From NCBI GenBank assembly GCA_963971225.1, contig OZ020269.1, positions 25,590,963 through 25,654,962 of the forward strand: a stretch of DNA of 64,000 bases, read 5' to 3'. Position numbers and translations under genes: made by a program. Origin of the DNA: Melieria omissa (lineage: Eukaryota; Arthropoda; Insecta; Diptera; Ulidiidae). Shown here piece by piece: positions 47,119 to 57,704 of the stretch; within the stretch, counting starts at the first letter, position 1; each line of letters begins with the position of its first letter. The notes below the pieces were generated by a model that was not told where the DNA came from, searched no databases, and worked only from the letters and a program-made list of their open reading frames with translations.

Positions 47119-49054
47119 TCAATGGGCCTTTAGCTTTGGCGTTTGGGGGCGCAATGCCGTTGCGCAGCACTTGCGAAATATCCAGGCCCAGCTATATAAT
47201 GAAATTGCCAGCACAACGGCCAGCAGTAGGTAAAGATCCAGCGAGTAGTAGGCGAAGCGCGACATGTACACCGCTGACGATTTGGTGAGCGGTGCACCTT
47301 CGGTCTTGGCCACGTACTCCACCCACCAGATGGCCGTTTCGAGCGCAGTCTGCGGCCGCTGCTTGTACGAGTGAGAGACCGCTTTGGCGTTGTCCATGTA
47401 CCTATGTGTTAAGCAGAAATTATATTTAAATCTGAAATTTTGTTATGTTTCTGTCCAACTCACTGTTTCTTCAGCGCCTCCTTCACCGCTCGCATCACAG
47501 AGTTCTCCGTTATGTCTTCGTAGTTGAGTAGTACTCCCATGCCGCGTTGTCGCAACGCCGCTGCATTCAGAAACTGATCGCCATACATGGGCGTTGTGAC
47601 AACGGGCACGCCGCACCATGCCGCCTCCGAGCTGCCCATCAGGCCGGCGTGCGTCATGAACACCTTCACGTTGGGATGGCAGAGTATGTCGCGCTGCGGC
47701 AGCCACCTGCTGATGTACATGTTGTCCGGCTTGTGGTCGAGCGTGTCGTTCTCCCACTTCCAGATGATGCGCTGCTTGAGGCGTCTGGCCGCTTTCAAGA
47801 TGCCATCGCGCTTGGCTGCCGGCATGCTTTCGGCGCGTATCATGGAGCCCCAGCTAATGAAAATCACACCATGCTCGGCGTTGTCCAGAAAGCGCTGCAG
47901 TTCCGGCTCCAGCGGCTTGGCCTTCTGTATGTGTATGCCGCCCAACTCGATGACAGAGGGCGGCAGCGGCTTGGCGCCGCTCAGGGAAAAGTGCTGATTC
48001 ACAAAGAAGAGCGAAGTCTCCTTGGCCAGCTCGGCCACCGAGGGCAGATCGTGGCCAAATTTGTAGGTAACAAAGCCATCGGCGGCGGGTGTGGAGAGGA
48101 AACTGTGTGTGGAGATAAGGAATTCAGTTGGCATAGAAAGTTGATGGCAGAGCACACTCACTCATAAAGCAGACGCATGCCGTGAAAGGTGATCCAGTTG
48201 CCAATGCGTGCCGGAAAATTCATCTCCTCCGACTGGCCCATGAACAGTGCCGGTATGTACGAGGGCGCTATGGGCATGGCCATGCGATCGTAGTGCCACG
48301 GCATCATGGCGCAGCTGGAAAGTGGGTTACAATTAATTTTTATTAATTAATTTTTTTGTGCATTATTCGTACTTACCTGCTCAGCGCTATGACGGGCGCT
48401 TTGAGCACATGCGCCACGCCCATCATGCAGTCGGTGTTAAATTGCTCCACAATGATGACATCGTAGCGCGTACGCTCGTGCAACACCTGCGCCAATGCGG
48501 GCGAGCGTAGTGTATGGTTGCACGCCTGCTTGCCCCACTCGTACAGCATAAAGAATTCCACAAAGTGATTGTAGAAGCGACGATTTTCAAAAAACTGCAA
48601 GCAACAATAAACAACTGTTGTCACAAGAAGCTCGACTGTGATTGAGTGCAAAAACATTCAATAGAATTCGATGGAATTACGGGGAAAGAGTTACATGGCA
48701 CAAATTCCCAATAATCAATGCACAAACAGTGCAAAAGATCTGCTTTACGTGTGGCGTATTTGCTATGTAATCACTTGTAATACAAACCTTCAGGTCCACA
48801 GTATTCGCCAACGTCTCAATGTCGGTTAGCGGCAGATCTCTGTAGCGCACCGCGGGACTCTTGTCGGGAAAATGACTGATCACTGTCACATCGTGTCCCT
48901 TCTCCGCCAGACCGCGCATGATGGGATGAAAGAAGTGAAAATGGCTCACGCCCGGATGCGGAAATAGGCCGAGTATCTTGAGAGGACGACCGGCCGAGAT
49001 GAACGCAATCAGCCACAGCAGCAGCAACAGCTGCACGAAAACACCTTTCGTCAT
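47119..49054 (-). CDS. UDP-glycosyltransferase (insect UGT, five exons, 519 aa)
   Basis: Exons (minus) 49054-48788, 48594-48377, 48314-48162, 48102-47464 and 47401-47119 join in phase, 1560 nt with stop. UGTs transfer sugar, usually glucose in insects, from UDP-sugar to lipophilic substrates in the ER lumen for detoxification, pigment or hormone handling. Seen: signal peptide (1-21), LKILGLFPHPGVSHFHFFHP with the candidate catalytic His38, the UGT signature around WLPQRDILCHPNVKVFMTHA (~346-364) extending through GLMGSSEA to PMYGDQ (388), a C-terminal membrane helix (~480-501), and a short cytosolic tail ending KLKAH, a KxKxx ER-retrieval motif. The length is typical. The usual HGG of the donor site is HAG here. 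The start is the first ATG, directly before the signal peptide. No sister UGT lies beside it. Confidence 0.95.
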
Positions 49055-49173
49055 CTGAAAATATGTATTTCGAAATGAAAATTATTGCAATTGAAGACTC
49101 CAAACAACTGTGCTAGCAATTTACACTTCAAACTGCAAAAGTTTGTAAGAATTTTAACACCTTGCTTTGTCGA

Positions 49174-49182
49174 TTATATAAA
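49174..49182 (-). promoter_or_regulatory. Probable TATA box of the UGT gene
   Basis: TATATAA on the minus strand lies about 120 bp upstream of the UGT start codon. A start of transcription near 49145-49150 would leave a 5' leader of about 95 bases. No mapping evidence is available. Confidence 0.4.
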
Positions 49183-50043
49183 CTGAAATTCAAATGCAAC
49201 GCGCATTACATCACAAACAGCAATAACTCTCTCAATGTTTTCACTAAAAAATACCGCCGAATTTTTTCCACGTTTCGTTCTAGTCACTTTCAGCTATCTC
49301 ACACATTATTTTTTTGTGCATGCGCACTAATTCTATAACAACACCAATTTAATCGTAAAAAACTGCCTAATCACAATAGCAGCCAACACAGAGACGACCT
49401 CACACAGAACTGTGCCACACAGGTGGTTTATTATTATCTTATCAGACCTTCGACGGACGTCCAGTTATAGTTAGAAGTGCTAATGCAAATTTGTGTCAAG
49501 CGGAGAACGAGAGAGCGACGACTTCAATGAACCGATTAGCTGCAGCTTTCTTCAACAACTACGCGTACTAAACTATGCGGCCGGCAGCCGTCAACCGGCA
49601 ACTGGCATTCACGGCCGCGCGCACACATCCGTCACCGAAAAGTACAAAATATAAATAAGAAAAAGAAAAAGAAAAGCTATAATGGCGAAGAAAAATAAAG
49701 CGCAAACCGCACCGAGTGGATCGACTCGTCTCGCCAGACGCCACCATACACCCCAGTGAAAGTTGTTAGGTAATGTTGGCAAAATTGCCGTTGTGCAGTT
49801 TCTCTCTGCGTTTGGCTTTCTCACGGCTGCATTTTGACAGTTTTTCTTCATTATGAAAATTATAGGTATAGGAAAAAAGTTGAAAGTTTATTAGCAATGA
49901 TGGGGTTAATTTTACCCAATGATTAATGATTAAATATTGCAAAATTATTGGGAAATTGAATTTGAAGAGAATTTAAGTACAGAGAATATGTTTTGGTTTT
50001 TTGTTATCTGTAGTCTATAAAGTTAGTGGTGTGTTTTTAATTA
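49183..50043. other. Upstream region of the UGT gene, noncoding
   Basis: Mixed-composition sequence with no recognised frame. It presumably holds UGT control elements. Confidence 0.45.
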
Positions 50044-50289
50044 TTAACCCTAATTCCTAGAAGTGAGCCTCACAGTCTCACTTAAGATTTCAAATGGTGA
50101 TAAATCCAAAAGATTTTTGATTCCATTATTTTATGTAATCCTCTAATGGAATGTTGGAAATTATTGCATTTATAAATTTAACACTTTAGACAGTTTTTGT
50201 ACTTCTTTTTCAGTAATTTAGCTCATATAAGCCTCACAGTCTCACTTCTGGGTTTACGTTACTTTTAAAATTCTGCGAATAAGGGTTAA
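50044..50289. mobile_element. TTAA-type MITE (piggyBac-like), 246 bp
   Basis: TTAA|CCCTAATTC at the left mirrors GAATAAGGG|TTAA at the right, so there are perfect TTAA target copies and short inverted ends starting CCC, both piggyBac hallmarks. Inside, GCCTCACAGTCTCACTT occurs twice in direct orientation (50067-50083 and 50231-50247). No coding capacity. Confidence 0.75.
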
Positions 50290-50882
50290 AGTTAATATTT
50301 AGTATTCTTGAACTTTTGTTTTATCATAAAAACTAGGCTCAAGTTGAAGAAATTGAAAATTTAGAAGGAAAAAGTGTTTCTTTGTCTTATATCTAAATTA
50401 GTATTACAGTATTTTTTGGATATAAAAGCGGAGAAAAATGCTCAAAATTAGAATTCTTTATCCGCAAAAGTCTATTATAAAAATCCCAGTTAATAGCACT
50501 TTTGGGGTTTATTTAAAATGAAACAACCATTTCCGTTCAATGAAACAACCAACGTACACAACTTTTTTGCATTAATAAAAAAAATTATGCACATATTTGT
50601 AACTTTTCAAAAATGTACATTTGTTCAACGTTTTTCGAAGCTGACCAATTGTCGCCATAACTCAACAAACATCTGTTTTTACAGACTAAGAGTTGCCATG
50701 ACGCAAAAAATAACTAAAAAGAAATAATTACAATGCTGCTACTATTTATATTTTTTGTATCCGGAGATTTTTGTAGGAATTTCTTCTATTATAAGCTGGT
50801 AGATCTTTTAAATCTATTTAATCATTAATCTATTAATTGTACTTTTAGCCAGAAAGTAATAGTAATTATGACCAGTAAGTAA
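50290..50882. other. AT-rich spacer
   Basis: Nothing recognised. The 69-codon frame at 50518-50727 has no family resemblance. Confidence 0.5.
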
Positions 50883-50884
50883 TA

Positions 50885-51445
50885 CAGGGTAGGCCATTTA
50901 AAGTGGAAGCCCATTCTTGTTTTTGAAAAAAGAGGAAAAAAATGTTTTTTTTTGTTTTCATCTCGATATTCATTTATTTTGGTCCGAGGAGAAATTTTCT
51001 AGTTAGTTTTTGAAAATGATATCGCGTAAATGGCCACCATTAGCTTTGGCCGCAAAATGTGCCCTTTTTTCGGCATTTTCCATCACTTTTGCCAGTGTAT
51101 CGGCCGATATGGCTCTTATTTCGCGGCGTATGTTGGCTCTGAGTTGAGCTAGTGTCCTTGGCTTGTTGGTGTATACCTTGGACTTCAAGTAGCCCCATAA
51201 AAAAAGTCTGGCGGCGTCAAATCGGGTGATCTCGGTGGCCACTCATAATCGCCGTTTGGTTTTCACAATCGAGAAGTTATTTTGAATGTAAAGCTGAAAA
51301 ATTTCAGCACGTTCTTTTGGAGTGTTCTGTTCCATGGTATAAATTGTCTTGGAATGACGCTTCCAACGCGCTATGTCATAAGTCGATCTGACAGCTCAAA
51401 AGTTATAGGGTTACCAGATGCTTCCACTTTAAATGGCCTACCCTG
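50885..51445 (-). mobile_element. Internally deleted mariner-superfamily element with perfect 26 bp ends
   Basis: The ends CAGGGTAGGCCATTTAAAGT.. (50885-50910) and their exact inverse (51420-51445) are 26 bp perfect repeats, bounded by TA on each side (target duplication). The minus strand from 51335 encodes a transposase start (MEQNTPKERAEIFQLYIQNN). It then jumps to the C-terminus (RLFLWGYLKSKVYTNKPRT, then KVMENAEKRAHF and GGHLRDIIF, ending at 51003). The catalytic centre is missing, so it is a 561-bp non-autonomous deletion derivative that could be mobilised only in trans. Its C-terminus resembles the D-41-D element at 2069-2972, from a different subfamily. Confidence 0.9.
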
Positions 51446-51456
51446 TAGTACTTTCT

Positions 51457-52724
51457 TAACACTTCGTTCAATAATGTGTGTGACTAACTAATGTAAACAC
51501 ATTTTTTTGCCAAAATTCGTTTTTATTCATCAACATAGTCCCCTTTTAGGGAGATACAATCATTCCAACGCTTTTCCAATCTTTCGATACCGCCTTTGTA
51601 GAACGATTTTTCTTTGCCTTCAAAATAGGCGTTAGTTTCGGCGATTACTTCATCATTTGAGCCAAATCTCTTACCACGGAGCATCTTCTTGAGGTCTGCG
51701 AAGAGCCAGTAGTCGCTGGGGGCCAGATCTGGAGAATACGGGGATGAGGAAGCAATTCGAAGCCCAATTCATGCATTTTTGCCATCGTTTTCATCGACTT
51801 GTGACACGGTGCATTGTCTTGGTGAAACAACACTTTTTTCTTCTTCATATGGGGCCGCTTAATCGCGATTTCTTCTTTCAAACGTTCCAACAACGCTATA
51901 TAATAGTCGCTATTGATTGTTTTCCCTTTCTCAAGATAGTCGATGAATATTATTCCGTGCACATCCCAAAATACTGACGCCATAACCTTGCCAGCCGATG
52001 TTTGTGCCTTTGGACGCTTTGGGCGGCTTTCACCGGTTGCATGCCACTCAGCAGACTGCCGATTTGACTCTGGAGTGAAATGGTGGATCCATGTTTCATC
52101 CATTGTGATGTACCGACGCAAAAACTCCGACTTGTTGCGCGTAAACATGTCCAAACAGCTCTTTGAATCATCGATTCGTTGTTGTTTTTGCTCCGGTGTG
52201 AGCAAACGCGGCACCCATTTCGAAAACACCTTTTTCATAACCAAATGTTCGTGTATTATGGTGTGTACACTGCCTGCTGATATCTTTAGAATGTCAGCAA
52301 TCTCCCCCACTTTCACTTTACGGTCGGACATAATGATTTTCAGTGTTTTTTCAACGTTTTCCGGAATAACAGCGTCATTTGGCCGTCCAGTAGATGGAAT
52401 GTCATCGGTGTCTGTACGACCACGTTTGAATTCGGCATACCAATAACAAATGGTTCTTTTTGATGGAGCAGAGTCCGAATAATGTTTTTCAAGCCATTCC
52501 TGGCATTGAACAGTATTTTTTTCATCAAATTCACTTTTTTCCATTTTCTTCTCAATCAACGCGGTAGTCTGATATTAACGGCTGTCAAAAACAAACTAAA
52601 TGTCGCAGCTTGTTCAATTTTTGACAAGAGTCAACTGACAGATGACTGTTGACGGGAGCAGTGTTGCCATTTCAATTAAGAGGCGGGAAATTAAAAAAGT
52701 CACGAACTTATTGACCCGCCCTCG
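51457..52724 (-). mobile_element. Nearly intact irritans-type mariner with one frameshift
   Basis: The minus-strand frame (52559-51645; likely start M6 of that frame, MEKSEF) contains the full transposase layout. There are two N-terminal helix-turn-helix parts (SAPSKRTICYWYAEFKRG; KVKVGEIADILKISAGSV) and the linker WVPRLLTPEQK. Next come RRYITMDETWIHHFTPESNRQSAEW with the first catalytic Asp, and VLFHQDNAPCHKS with the second. In the third motif, GFELLPHP is followed by a frame change: the downstream codons for YSPDLAPSDYWLF and about 60 more C-terminal residues are present, one reading frame away. A single missing base in a C-run near 51740-51745 explains it. Overall similarity is to the irritans (Himar) subfamily. 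The outer ends share GTCAC...TTATTGA but are imperfect. Confidence 0.9.
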
Positions 52725-53764
52725 TATGTCCAGAGATGAATTAGAAAGTGCATTCAACATTTTAGTTGAATTTTTCGTCAAGTATTGAGAATCCAAAGAC
52801 ATTTCAAAGAATCTTGTAGCTTTCATGCTCTGCACTTCTTAGTTTCATAGCTCGCTTGGAGTACAGTCTTACAAAGACCATGGCCATCGATTTTTGTAGT
52901 TTGACTTGCTTTAAGGCAAACGATTTGAAATTCTTTTTCTCTTTCTCTTTCTTTCTCTCTAATCTCTCTCTATGTCCTCTAAAATCAATGCATTGTTTAT
53001 ATATTATAGTAACAAATTATTACTTCTCTGAAAAAAAATTAAATTTTTTAACCTCAATTTAAATGATTTACAGTCCAATAGGCCCTAGAGACGCATATTG
53101 TTTCTAGTTTGGTCCGTTTTGTATGGATTGGAGGGGTAAAACCACTGTAGAAGCCGAAAAACGTCCTAACCTTGACGATGTATTCCGCGGCTACAGAAAA
53201 CGTATGAGGATTTCTTTTGAAAGAGTACATTGAAAAAATTTGTTTATTAGAATTTTAATTGAAAATGGCAGCGGAATCGTCACGCCTTGAAATCATCTTA
53301 TTGTTTAACTCTCAAACGAGTAAACGGATTTCTCGTAAAGTATAAAATTTGGAATAAAAAACAAAACTTTTTATAATCTATGTTCTTTTGTCTGTGATAG
53401 TATGTGTGATTTTTTTTCCTAAATAAATGTTTGTAGACACTTTTGAAACAAAGGATCGATTTATGGCCAACAAATTGTCAGTAAAGCCTTTATAACAAAA
53501 AAGTTTCCATCAAAACAAAAGCGGCTACTTCCTTAAAGCATAAAAAGCATTAAAAAATAATAATAAAGGTTAAAAAAAGCATACAATTTTTTTTTGTTTT
53601 TTACAAAAACAACTTAGCAACGAGAGCATAGGGCATGGGCACCTGTGATCCAAAGTAAAATCCTAGAGTGCTGTTACCTCTTAAGCTAAGTAACCTTGTG
53701 TTAGTTTTCACGTAGTAAATTCTATATAGTATTTTGTTAGTAAACATCATGAATCACCAGAAGC
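52725..53764. other. Spacer, nothing recognised
   Basis: AT-rich sequence with a CTTTCTCTTTC tract at about 52931-52970. No gene. Confidence 0.5.
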
Positions 53765-53955
53765 TCAGGGATTCTTGTTGGGAGCTTCTTATGATCCGGA
53801 CCTGGCACCAAGTGTTTACAGTTCATCAGTTCCCGACTCTGGCAAATCTCAAAAATTAGCCTCAAAAGAAGGATTTGAAAATCGACTGTCCCAGTTCTTT
53901 GTCAACAGGAAAGAGGGTTTCTATGAAAAAGATCTTCGAAATGACAACAAGTTAT
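53765..53955 (+). pseudogene. Mariner transposase C-terminal remnant
   Basis: The + strand reads SYDPDLAPSVYSS (third catalytic region, Asp replaced) then SKEGFENRLSQFFVNRKEGFYEKDL, the characteristic C-terminus of the same decayed mariner group as at 19.0 kb and 35.5 kb. Only about 60 residues survive. Confidence 0.75.
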
Positions 53956-55640
53956 GAACGGAACGGTCCATATTATACCTAATCGCGTCATTTCAACTGT
54001 GCTAAATAAAGTCTTCAATACAAAAATAATGGCTTCCCCTTTCTTCATCTTATATTTCCCATATAAAACAATCTTCCATTTCAGCAAAAACTTCTACAAG
54101 ATCCTTTAAGAAATTGAAAAATCGTTATATCTAATTTTAAACACATTCGATTATTTTCTACAACATTACTAATAATATTTTCGGGAGATTTGCCTCCTTT
54201 GAACATCACTTCATATTAGACTTTTCTGTGTGCGACTTAATACAGTAATTTTCTGTGTGTCTGTATGTGTCAGTGAACGCTGCACTGTTCACTCGAATTT
54301 CACGCATTGGAAACAAGTTGTTTGGGTTCACTTTTGTTTTGTTTTATTATTTTTGTGCTTTAACACAAAATAAACGAAACTACTTATGGGGATAGCGGCT
54401 TTAGAACGGTGTAGTTGGTTTAATTAAAAAAACAACAACTCAATTTTGCCAGCGAAAGAGGAAGCAGTTTCGCTACGCAAAGCGAAATAGAGAGAGACTG
54501 CCGTAAAAATGACAGTGGTTCGAAATGTGTGCATCACATTGAAATTTATGAGATCACTAATAATTCGTGGAAATTTATTATTGCCATAAAATGCTTGTCG
54601 TAAAAAATTTTAAAACAATATTTATAAATAAATATAATGTTTAAAAAGAGATGAAAGATTTGAAAAGATATAAAAAAAGGGGAAATAGAAATGCATTCAT
54701 ATGTTTGTATTCGCAACTCTTTGGTTTGCTTCCAAAGATTTAAGCAACTACAGTTTTATAGATCTTGTTCTATGAGTTTCTTCAGATTGATGAATGACTT
54801 TAATAACTCGTGGACGAATTGTCTGTTTTCTTATTTGTTTATCAAAAATCAACAAATTTGCTTCTCGAACAAAAAAAGCTACACTTACCTTTTTTTGATC
54901 GAATTTTTATTCAAAATTCCTAGAATTGCTGTCTTGATTTGCATTTTAAGTCTCTCAGAAAAGACATCTTTCTTCTATATTTTTATTATATCTCTGAAGA
55001 TTATTCTATGTCAAAAACTTATTTGAATTTGGACTCTTTCATTTTTATTTAAAGTCATCAAATGTTAGTTAATTTACTTATAATTTTAGTGTTTTGAATA
55101 AAAATGTCCTTAATTTTAAAATCAGTTAATTAGTAAACTTTAATATTGTTGTTAACTATTTCTCACAGTATTTCTCAAGTCAAATGACTTTATAGCTCAC
55201 GTAATGTTTATTGATGTGTTTTTGTGTTTTACTACAAATATTTGCTAACAATAACATCGCAATACAACGAAATAGAAACACAAGTCGATCATTACAAGTA
55301 ACTATTAACTGGAAAAATTCAAATTACCGAGAAAAACGCAAACTAAACAAAAGTAAGAAAACTAAAAAAAAGATTGCACGCAGCCTGTAATTCTCATAGT
55401 TTTATAACTTCTTTTTTGTAATAAACAAAATCAAAGTAAGTAATGAGTTAAAAGAACGTTAAAACAAAACCACAACAAAGGAAATATCGCAAATATAACA
55501 AATATAATATTTATTAATGGGTTTGAACAAGTTTTGGTAAAATCGATTAATTTTATTTATTTAACACTAAATAGACCTCAAGTTTTCCATACCTAATACT
55601 AATATCTCGAATTCATATTAGAATTGGCCAATTGTAGAAC
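53956..55640. other. AT-rich noncoding stretch
   Basis: No supported gene. A 111-codon frame at 54691-55026 (+) is hydrophobic and AT-driven without family resemblance. Confidence 0.5.
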
Positions 55641-55644
55641 CATA

Positions 55645-56285
55645 ATTGTTATTATTATTATTATTGATGGGGATAATGCACTGTGACCTAGTAGATCTAT
55701 TGTGCCCCCTTCTTGGATCTCAAAGACTATCAGTGAGTCCAGTATCCAAGAGGAACTTTAGTATCTTTCCTAAACCTCTGGATACCCAGTCTGCACCTGA
55801 TATGAGATGGTCTCCCAGGTGTTTCTTCCTTTTATGCATGTGTACAGGGCATTTTCCTAGCATATGTATGCAGTCTTGTTTTCCTGCAACAGAACCTGAA
55901 ATACTCATTTTCACGGATTCCTAGTTTAGTTAGATGACAGTTCAATCTACAATGCCCTGTAAGCATTACCGTGATAATCCTAAGATTATTTTTTGATAAA
56001 ATCATACATTCCTTGAATCGTTTTCTATTGTAGGATCCGATAACCAGCTTCGAATGCTCTAGATCTGGTTGATTTTCCCAGTATTGATGCCTTCTGGTTG
56101 TTTCGACCTTTCCCGGTAGGATGAAGGAAGTTCCTTTTCCCAACCCACAAAAAGGTTCTGGGCCGACAAAGGGTGTGAAAGCTCCCCTCTTTGTCAGCCC
56201 GTTCGTTCCCTTCAATGCCGGTGTGGCCCGGAACCCGCTTGGCTCTCAGAAAGGATGGCAATCTTCCGGATCCGGTAATTCTTCA
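55645..56285 (-). mobile_element. (TAA)n-tailed RNase H non-LTR retrotransposon, 3' end
   Basis: The minus strand from about 56240 gives RVPGHTGIEGNERADKEG (last RNase H motif and Asp). It continues in neighbouring frames with LEHSKLVIGSYNRKRFKECM, LRIITVMLTGHCRLNCHLTKLGI and a decayed Cys/His region, ending LGKILKFLLDTGLTDSL. The 3' terminus is a (TAA)n run ((TTA)n at 55647-55666 on +), a tail type typical of the I clade. A sister copy on the + strand is at 61060-61516. Confidence 0.8.
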
Positions 56286-57704
56286 CCATAATTGTAGAAC
56301 ACGATAAAAAAAATAAAAGTCAAAGCAAAAGTTGATAGAAAACTAAATTTCAGATATTTTTAAAATGAAAAGCCTTAAAAATGATCCCAATGCTATTTCT
56401 AGTGTTAAAAGAAGTCCGCTCATCCCACCCAATGAAGCGATTTTCATGGTCTGAAAGCATGTCGAATGTGTGTTTTTATCGTTGGCGAGAATGTTCTTCA
56501 GGATGTCGGTAAAAGTCCTTTGGATAGTTCAAAAATTGACTCAAGCAGCACACAGTGAAGTTATTCACTTTTAAAATAAGGGCCTATTCCTACGTCGAAA
56601 GTCGCCAAGGCAGTTCTAAAAGATTTAGAGAGGAATGTTAAGAATGTTTCCAAGGGAGCAATCCTTTTTAAAACCAAAGCAATTCGTTTGTTTTTTGGTG
56701 AAACCGATTAATATTATTCAAACTACTTAGTACGCTTTGAACTCAATATAGCGATTTTTACTGCCTTAGAGCATGTCGAATGATTTTGTACAATCGTGGG
56801 CCCGGATGTTCTTCAGGATGTCGGTACAAGTTCTATGGACTACAGTAGCACGCAGTGAAGTTTGTTTTTAATTGTTAAGGTCCTTACTTCGGTACAAGTT
56901 GGAGAAAGTGATCTGTCTTTCTGTCGCTAAGCCAATTTATGTCATTCGAAATAGTCCCCTTTGAACTCGAAAGATTTTTTTAAGATTGCTGGCCGGCATA
57001 TTCTTCAGGATGTCGATACAAGCCTTTTAAATGGCTTCTGCTTCTTCAAAACATTCTCAAATGCACTCTTTTGAAAAGGTAATATAGTCACACTTTGCTA
57101 AAATGGGCTTAAACGGGAAGTGGTTAATAGTAAAAATGCAATTTAGTCAAAAATGTAATTTAGTCAAAAAATCGCTCACAAGTGTCTATCGACTTTCCAC
57201 AGTTTTAATAAAGTTGGCGGTTATCACGAGTTTCAATTGGATACCACGTTGGTCATTTTTTATGTCCAGACAACGATTTTTATATTGCGTATTCCATTCA
57301 TGAACTCTGTTACCGAATAAACAATCGTCACCATAAAACTTGGTTCATCAATTGAAATGTTTCGGTAAAAGTTTAGTTACTTAAAACAGACCTTAACTGT
57401 TTGGTTGAGGCTCGAGGTTTGTACCGATGATAGCTTAAGCCAAAAATTGAAGTTTGAAAACTTGAAGTTTGAAGTTTTAAGTCCACCTAAGTGAAGTTTG
57501 AAGTGCACCTAAGATGTTCTGACCAATGCATTCTTGCTTCAAAAGACTTAATAGTGAACTTAAGAATGTCGACTTTAGTCAATCTTTCATATGACCACAG
57601 ATATTGTCACTTCAGATGTTATAACTTTGCTTCCATTCAAACAAATGTTATGAAATTTTGACTGCAAATAGAGAAAGGAAGTACCTTTCCAACGCTCTAA
57701 GTTA
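56286..57704. repeat. Noncoding stretch with a degenerate tandem repeat (~56.43-57.05 kb)
   Basis: TGTTCTTCAGGATGTCGGTA recurs (56492, 56807, and as ATTCTTCAGGATGTCGATA at 56999). It is preceded by GCATGTCGAATG (56457, 56772) and followed by CA..GTGAAGTT (about 56560, 56855). Unit lengths are about 315 and 195 bp. Another local repeat, GAAGTTTGAAGT..CACCTAAG, lies at 57465-57510. No coding resemblance. Confidence 0.65.

Noticed and set aside
47547..48167. 206-codon + strand frame
   Set aside because: It lies antisense to UGT exon 4, whose minus-strand product is clearly recognisable and spliced in phase.
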